Translations under genes and position numbers: made by a program
NCBI GenBank assembly: GCA_023434855.1
Contig: JAEYSJ010000334.1
Span: 1 to 12,953 of the forward strand
Direction: 5' to 3'
Length of the DNA: 12,953 nucleotides
Source of the DNA: Bacillota bacterium
Lineage (GTDB): Bacteria > Bacillota_C > Negativicutes > JAEYSJ01
Shown here: positions 8,986-12,953 of the stretch, piece after piece
Layout of the letters: every line of letters starts with the position of its first letter
How positions within the stretch are numbered: position 1 is the stretch's first letter
The notes under the pieces: generated by a model
Seen by the model: only the letters and a program-made list of their open reading frames with translations
The model's database searches: none
What the model was told of the DNA's origin: nothing

Positions 8986-9555
8986 TTGAATAAAGTTATT
9001 TTGTTAAACGGAAGCCCCAGAATTAATGGAAATACTGCTCAGGTACTTGATGCTTGCGCCAAGGTTATTACTGAGCATGGTGTTGATACGGAAATAATCA
9101 ATCTGGCAGGGAAAAAGATTGAGTCCTGCATTGCCTGCGGTAAATGCGCCCAGTTAAAAAAATGCGCTTTAAATGATGAGGTGAACAGCATTATTGAAAA
9201 GCTACGTCAAGCTAAGGGATTTATTACTGCCGCTCCGGTATATTTTGGCACTGCCCGCGGCGATATCATGTCGGCTATGCAAAGGATCGGTATGGTGTCC
9301 ATGGCTTCTGACCACTTTCTTTCCTGGAAAGTGGGCGGCCCTATTGCAGTAGCACGGCGAGGCGGACATACTGCTACTTTGCAGGAAATGCTGATGTTCT
9401 ATTTTATCAATGATATGATTGTGGCCGGTTCTACCTACTGGAATATGATATTCGGCCGCAATCCCGGCGAAGCAATGGAGGATGCGGAAGGTATAAAAAC
9501 TATCAACAGGTTTGGCGAGAATGTTGCTGAACTAATTAAGAAAATTAATAAATAA
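8986..9555 (+). CDS. Iron-sulfur flavoprotein, NADPH-dependent FMN reductase fold
   Basis: A 189-residue flavodoxin-like redox protein. The N-terminal FMN phosphate loop is LLNGSPRINGNT (about residues 6-17). It is followed by CIACGKCAQLKKC with Cys48, Cys51, Cys54 and Cys60, the compact CX2CX2CX5C motif that holds a [4Fe-4S] cluster in archaeal and clostridial iron-sulfur flavoproteins. AAPVYFGTARGDIMSAMQR (about 82-100) is the second flavin-contact region of the family. Such proteins move electrons in anaerobes and may deal with oxygen or peroxide, but the partner here is unknown. I prefer the TTG at 8986 because GGAAGG (8971-8976) is then 9 bases away; the ATG at 8977 directly abuts that site. 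The esterase gene follows after 15 bases, so they are probably co-transcribed. Confidence 0.9.
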   Translation: MNKVILLNGSPRINGNTAQVLDACAKVITEHGVDTEIINLAGKKIESCIACGKCAQLKKCALNDEVNSIIEKLRQAKGFITAAPVYFGTARGDIMSAMQRIGMVSMASDHFLSWKVGGPIAVARRGGHTATLQEMLMFYFINDMIVAGSTYWNMIFGRNPGEAMEDAEGIKTINRFGENVAELIKKINK

Positions 9556-9570
9556 AGGAAGAAGCTGATT

Positions 9571-10854
9571 ATGTCGTTCAAATTATTGCGGATTATATTT
9601 TGCTGGTTTCTTTTACTGATTGTATTCCAAAGCGGATCATTAAGTGCTTATGCGGGGAGGGATGATACTGTGCATAAGGTAAGGCTGGTATGGGATAGCC
9701 TTCCTGATGCGGTAATGTATGAAGTTGTGATTACTGATAAGCCGGGGGCGGGAAGCAGCCAAGGCTCAGGTAATATTATTCTGACTAAAAATGTGTCTGC
9801 TCCCGGGGTCGAGTTGGATGGGGCAATAATGGCGAACGGCAGTCAATCACTTTGGTGGCAGGTACGGGCACTTAATCTGGACCTTAGGCCCATCTCAGCC
9901 TTTACTCCCGCCCGCAAGCTGGAAGAAGGGGAGTTTGATCCGGCAGCGCCGCGAACGACCGCCGATCTGGATAAGCTTGCAATAATGCCACTGTATCCCG
10001 CATATTCCTGGATTCCTGTGTTAAATGCCAGTGATTATCAAGTCCAAATATTGTCAGCACCGGCACAATCTGATAATAGCCAGGTGTCTGATATTTTAAT
10101 AAGGAGCTACAAGATAAACAATCAGGTTTCCTTTGACTGCTATGATGAGCATGCTTACACCGAAGAAGGAACATATTGGTGGCGAGTTGCGGCTTTGGAT
10201 CAGCAGGGCAGGGTAATGGGAAACTGGTCGGAATCTTTGCCCTTTATTGTACAGCGGACTGGTACCGCTATAGCTACCCTGGGGGATAGCGTGACTCATG
10301 GCGGCGGGGCGGTATCCAACCCTCCCTGCGATCCGGCATACAGCTGGACTACTTATGTTGGCTTTCCGGTGAGAAATTTAGGAAAAAGCGGTGACACTAC
10401 AGGCACGATGGCTGAGCGGTTCAGACATGATGTGCTGCCTTTTCACCCGGAAATCCTCCTGATTATGGGGGGAGTCAATGACATCCGTGGAGGCACCCGG
10501 GCAGCGGAAGTCATCGAAAATCTTAGTGTAATCAGGGAACAATGCCGGGATAACGGGATAATTCCGGTATTTCTTACGCTGACACCGGTCAACCCGGCAG
10601 CCATCAAACGCGTTTTTAATCAGGCTTCTGCCCCTGATTGGCAAGAGGAATGGTCAAAAGTAAACAACTGGATAAAAAAGCAACCTTATTTCGTTGATAT
10701 TGCTCCTTTGTTAGTAGATGATAACGGTCTGTTGGCTGCTAAGTTCGCTACCGACGGTCTACATCCTGATACGCAGGGCAAGTCGCTTATTGGGCATGCT
10801 GTTGGCGAGTATTTACAAATAAACTTCAGCGGATATGTCAATAAAAACAGATAA
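9571..10854 (+). CDS. Secreted SGNH/GDSL-type esterase with Ig/Fn3-like domains
   Basis: A 427-residue exported hydrolase. Residues 1-28 are a signal peptide (FKLLRIIFCWFLLLIVF, with probable cleavage after AYA). Two Fn3/Ig-like beta domains follow, about 36-115 (VRLVWDSLPDAVMYEVVITD ... LWWQVRA) and about 138-228 (YPAYSWIPVLNASDYQVQI ... YWWRVAALD); their repeated WW(Q/R)VRA-like strands suggest internal duplication. The catalytic SGNH domain has block I LGDSVTHG (Ser240), block II Gly271 in LGKSGDT, block III GGVNDIRGG (Asn303) and block V TDGLHPD (Asp395, His398). It should cleave ester bonds outside the cytoplasmic membrane, perhaps in lipids or acetylated polysaccharide. AGGAAG precedes the ATG with good spacing, and a terminator follows. 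There is no sortase signal or C-terminal anchor. Confidence 0.9.
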   Translation: MSFKLLRIIFCWFLLLIVFQSGSLSAYAGRDDTVHKVRLVWDSLPDAVMYEVVITDKPGAGSSQGSGNIILTKNVSAPGVELDGAIMANGSQSLWWQVRALNLDLRPISAFTPARKLEEGEFDPAAPRTTADLDKLAIMPLYPAYSWIPVLNASDYQVQILSAPAQSDNSQVSDILIRSYKINNQVSFDCYDEHAYTEEGTYWWRVAALDQQGRVMGNWSESLPFIVQRTGTAIATLGDSVTHGGGAVSNPPCDPAYSWTTYVGFPVRNLGKSGDTTGTMAERFRHDVLPFHPEILLIMGGVNDIRGGTRAAEVIENLSVIREQCRDNGIIPVFLTLTPVNPAAIKRVFNQASAPDWQEEWSKVNNWIKKQPYFVDIAPLLVDDNGLLAAKFATDGLHPDTQGKSLIGHAVGEYLQINFSGYVNKNR

Positions 10855-10865
10855 ATAACGACCAG

Positions 10866-10927
10866 GGCCTTACTATTTGTCATACCTTGCAATTGAGCAG
10901 GAAAGCATATAATAGTAAGGCCTTTTT
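10866..10927 (+). terminator. Rho-independent terminator with branched loop
   Basis: GGCCTTACTATT (10866-10877) pairs perfectly with AATAGTAAGGCC (10911-10922) and is followed by T5. The 33-base loop can fold a small inner helix around CCTTGC and GCAGG. It starts 12 bases after the esterase stop. Confidence 0.8.
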
Positions 10928-11228
10928 GTTTGTTCAGGATCTTTCGGGCGACTGCAAACAGCTAATTACCTGTAGTTTAGCCGAAAAGTAACTTAACAGT
11001 ATCAGAAAGTATGATCTTGCTCGTAGTCAGCTGGTGCTAGTATTTTTAAACCACGGAGTGGGACGGCTCGATTACATCTCGCAAGGAATACAAATAATTA
11101 ATAAAATCACTCCGTGTCCTCCGCGTACTCCGTGGTTAGCCGTTCCCTAAACAGCGTAGCGGTTTTCTTATACTAAACTTTATTGTAAATCCGGGCGTGG
11201 CGCAGGTCCAATGATCGGAAAACAATTA
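10928..11228. other. Intergenic stretch without a gene
   Basis: Between the esterase terminator and the promoter at 11229 I see no supported open frame, RNA gene or riboswitch fold. The only clear structure is palindromic element C at 11049-11143, listed separately. Confidence 0.6.
11049..11143. repeat. Palindromic element C, left arm shortened
   Basis: The right arm (11108-11137, then AGCCGT) is a full copy of the element B arm: on the minus strand AAC plus CACGGAGTA, CGCGGAGGA, CACGGAGTG. The left arm keeps AAC and one 9-mer only (11049-11060), as if two units (18 bp) were lost. The interior of about 47 bases is unrelated to the element B loop and contains ACGGCT (11063-11068), the complement of the AGCCGT end. 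Base differences from element B (CGG for CAG) recur in most units. Confidence 0.75.
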
Positions 11229-11258
11229 TTGACAAATAAGACATATCGGAATTACAAT
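11229..11258 (+). promoter_or_regulatory. Sigma-A-type promoter of the HEAT-WD40 gene
   Basis: A perfect TTGACA (11229-11234) and TACAAT (11253-11258) are 18 bases apart, giving a start near 11265 and a leader of about 26 bases ending in the ribosome site AGGAGGAAG. Confidence 0.7.
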
Positions 11259-11290
11259 GAAATAAAAGTCTGGCTGGCAGGAGGAAGCCT

Positions 11291-12953
11291 ATGGCGCTCA
11301 AAGATGAAGATATAGATTATTTTAGGCATTTGGCCTGGATATATCCCTTTGATTACGTAGCTGAGCTGCAACAACAGGCTGAACAGATTGCCGCAAGACA
11401 GGTAGAACAAGGAAAACGGCCGGATATGCAGTCAATTGTGGAAGCTATTATGGAAGAGAGACAAAGCAGCCCAAGCAAACAGGATACTGTGGACGAAACG
11501 GCTTTGGCAATTGAGGAACAGGCCGAAGCGGGAAGAGATGCCGTAGTGTCGGCATTGTCGGCAGGTAATCCGGGGCATTTGGCGGGAATGGGACCGGAAA
11601 TAGTCAGGCCGCTTGTCGAGTCTTTACATAGTCCGGACCTTTGTATTGCCGCTTGTGCCAGGCAAGTGTTAGTCGGTTTGACTGACGGCGGAGCGATAGA
11701 CGCTTTTTGTCAATTATGGGCGGACAGCAGGGCGCAGGATTTGACGGATATTTTGTTGGAGGCAGGTTACTTGGCTGCTAGACCGGCGACAGTAAGATTG
11801 CTGACGGTGCTGAAGACAGGCGCGAATATTGGAATGATGGCTTTTGAGCCGGAAATGATTCCGGGACTCATTGCTGCAACCAGGGATAATGACCGGGATA
11901 TTGCCTGGCGGGCCAGGCAAACATTGCTGTCCTTGACTGATTCGCACTCGATTGAAGCTTTGTGCGAGGAAGTGATTGCTTTTCCGGATAATGAACAACT
12001 CCAGACCTGGGTAGTTTCCGGGGGTTATGCTCCTGCTGAAGCCAACCGTGCTGCCATATTTTACTGTCTTACCGGGCAATGGGAAAAGTATTACCAGCTG
12101 GACTGGCAGGAAAACCGGCCGCTGCTGAGCGCAGGTTACCGGCTGGCATCCCCTGAGGAGCGCCAGCGTTTTCTCGAAGTGATCCGCCGGCAGGGACACA
12201 GCCGGTTACTGGTTGAATTGTTGCTCAGTTGTGGCAGTTTGGCTGAATACGAACAAATTACTGACGCTGACTGGGCGGCCATGCTTGATGTACTAATCAG
12301 CAAACAGCAGTGGACCGAAATTTACCGGATGCTGTTTCGTGCTCCGGTAGAGTGGGCGGCGGAAATGGCACTCACTCTGCAGAAGGCCTGCTGGCGGCCG
12401 CCGGACTGGGAGCAGGACATCTGGCGGGAAATTCTGGAACTTTGTCCCGCTAAGGGGAAAGATATGATGGCACCTGACGGCAGAGAATTCGGCCGTCTTG
12501 TAGTAGATGACTATAAAGCAAAGATCCTTTGCCTGGCATTTCACCCCAATGGCGGGATAATCGCCGGCGGCGCCAGTGACGGGCGGGTACGATTATGGAA
12601 AATAGGCACCGAGTGGCCTTGGCGTGTTGTAGATATCCATGACGAAGCGGTAAGTTCCCTGGCCTTTTCTCCTGATGGCAGGCAGCTTATCACCGCCGGG
12701 AGGGAAGGCAAGGTTCACATCTGGAACATGCCTGATGTGAGATGGCAGGCAACGGTAAAAGGCCAGCCGGGAATAGTAGATGCCATAGCGGCTGGCAGGG
12801 ACGGGCAAATTCTGGCTTGCGCCCGGGGAGCCAACCCGGTGACACGGTTATGGCAATGGGATGGTATGTCGATGATTAACCGCAGCCAGTTTCCTGCCAG
12901 TCTGTTTGGTGTTACTGCTGTTGACTGCGGCCGGCAGCAATTGATTAGTGGGG
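11291..12953 (+). CDS. HEAT-repeat plus WD40-repeat protein (3' end outside window)
   Basis: From the ATG at 11291 the frame is open for 554 codons and leaves the window without a stop. AGGAGG lies 7 bases before the ATG and a consensus promoter lies upstream. There is no signal peptide. Residues 1-75 are acidic and helical (DEDIDYFRHLAWIYPFDYV). From about 80 to 330 come HEAT-like helix pairs, clearest in PEIVRPLVESLHSPDLCIAA and PEMIPGLIAATRDNDRDIAW, each followed by an (R/Q)xxLxxLTD helix. From about 405, WD40 blades begin: LCLAFHPNGGIIAGGASDG ending RLWK, then VSSLAFSPDGRQLITAGREG ending HIWN, then a third ending RLWQW, and a fourth that is cut off. Both repeat types bind proteins, so a scaffold is likely; no catalytic domain is visible. 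The partners and pathway are unknown. Confidence 0.85.
   Translation, partial: MALKDEDIDYFRHLAWIYPFDYVAELQQQAEQIAARQVEQGKRPDMQSIVEAIMEERQSSPSKQDTVDETALAIEEQAEAGRDAVVSALSAGNPGHLAGMGPEIVRPLVESLHSPDLCIAACARQVLVGLTDGGAIDAFCQLWADSRAQDLTDILLEAGYLAARPATVRLLTVLKTGANIGMMAFEPEMIPGLIAATRDNDRDIAWRARQTLLSLTDSHSIEALCEEVIAFPDNEQLQTWVVSGGYAPAEANRAAIFYCLTGQWEKYYQLDWQENRPLLSAGYRLASPEERQRFLEVIRRQGHSRLLVELLLSCGSLAEYEQITDADWAAMLDVLISKQQWTEIYRMLFRAPVEWAAEMALTLQKACWRPPDWEQDIWREILELCPAKGKDMMAPDGREFGRLVVDDYKAKILCLAFHPNGGIIAGGASDGRVRLWKIGTEWPWRVVDIHDEAVSSLAFSPDGRQLITAGREGKVHIWNMPDVRWQATVKGQPGIVDAIAAGRDGQILACARGANPVTRLWQWDGMSMINRSQFPASLFGVTAVDCGRQQLISG

Noticed and set aside
11714..12808. Minus-strand open frames of 71-161 codons
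   Set aside because: They are antisense shadows of the HEAT-WD40 gene, without ribosome sites or recognisable protein features.

Overview
The window is about 13 kb of bacterial chromosome of moderate GC. The most likely source is an endospore-forming or anaerobic Firmicute, possibly a diderm Negativicute (Sporomusa/Pelosinus-like). This is inferred from frequent TTG/GTG starts behind strong GGAGG-type ribosome sites, sigma-A-like promoters, an anaerobe-type iron-sulfur flavoprotein, a COG2509-type flavin dehydrogenase, and a Bacillus-like xpt remnant next to a MacB/HlyD-type exporter. No rRNA, tRNA, CRISPR array, transposase or phage gene is visible.

Region 1 (1-4912) is an ABC export locus. 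It holds the C-terminal end of one FtsX/MacB-type permease (1-647), then an ATPase (790-1548), a complete double-FtsX permease overlapping it by 8 bases (1541-3973), and a HlyD-type membrane-fusion protein (3995-4912). The two permeases are paralogues, about three quarters identical over the shared 209 residues, so the locus probably arose by duplication. The ATPase, permease and adaptor together form a tripartite-type exporter of unknown substrate. Its right edge is abrupt. Within a few bases of the hlyD stop codon lies the 5' end of an xpt (xanthine phosphoribosyltransferase) gene on the minus strand, cut after about 42 codons but keeping its promoter and ribosome site.

Region 2 (5197-7753) holds a HAD phosphatase, a flavin-dependent oxidoreductase with a four-cysteine cluster, and a 68-residue orphan protein with its own consensus promoter and an excellent terminator.

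Region 3 (7767-11143) holds a minus-strand HD-domain phosphohydrolase divergent from an iron-sulfur flavoprotein and a secreted SGNH esterase with two Ig/Fn3-like N-terminal domains. Three palindromic intergenic elements sit between these genes. Although they look like two families, all share one design: TAAC or AAC followed by three tandem 9-mers (consensus CRCNRAGNN), in inverted orientation.

Region 4 (11229-12953) is a consensus promoter and a large open reading frame that runs off the window end without a stop. It encodes a protein with HEAT-like helical repeats followed by a WD40 propeller that is only begun in the window.
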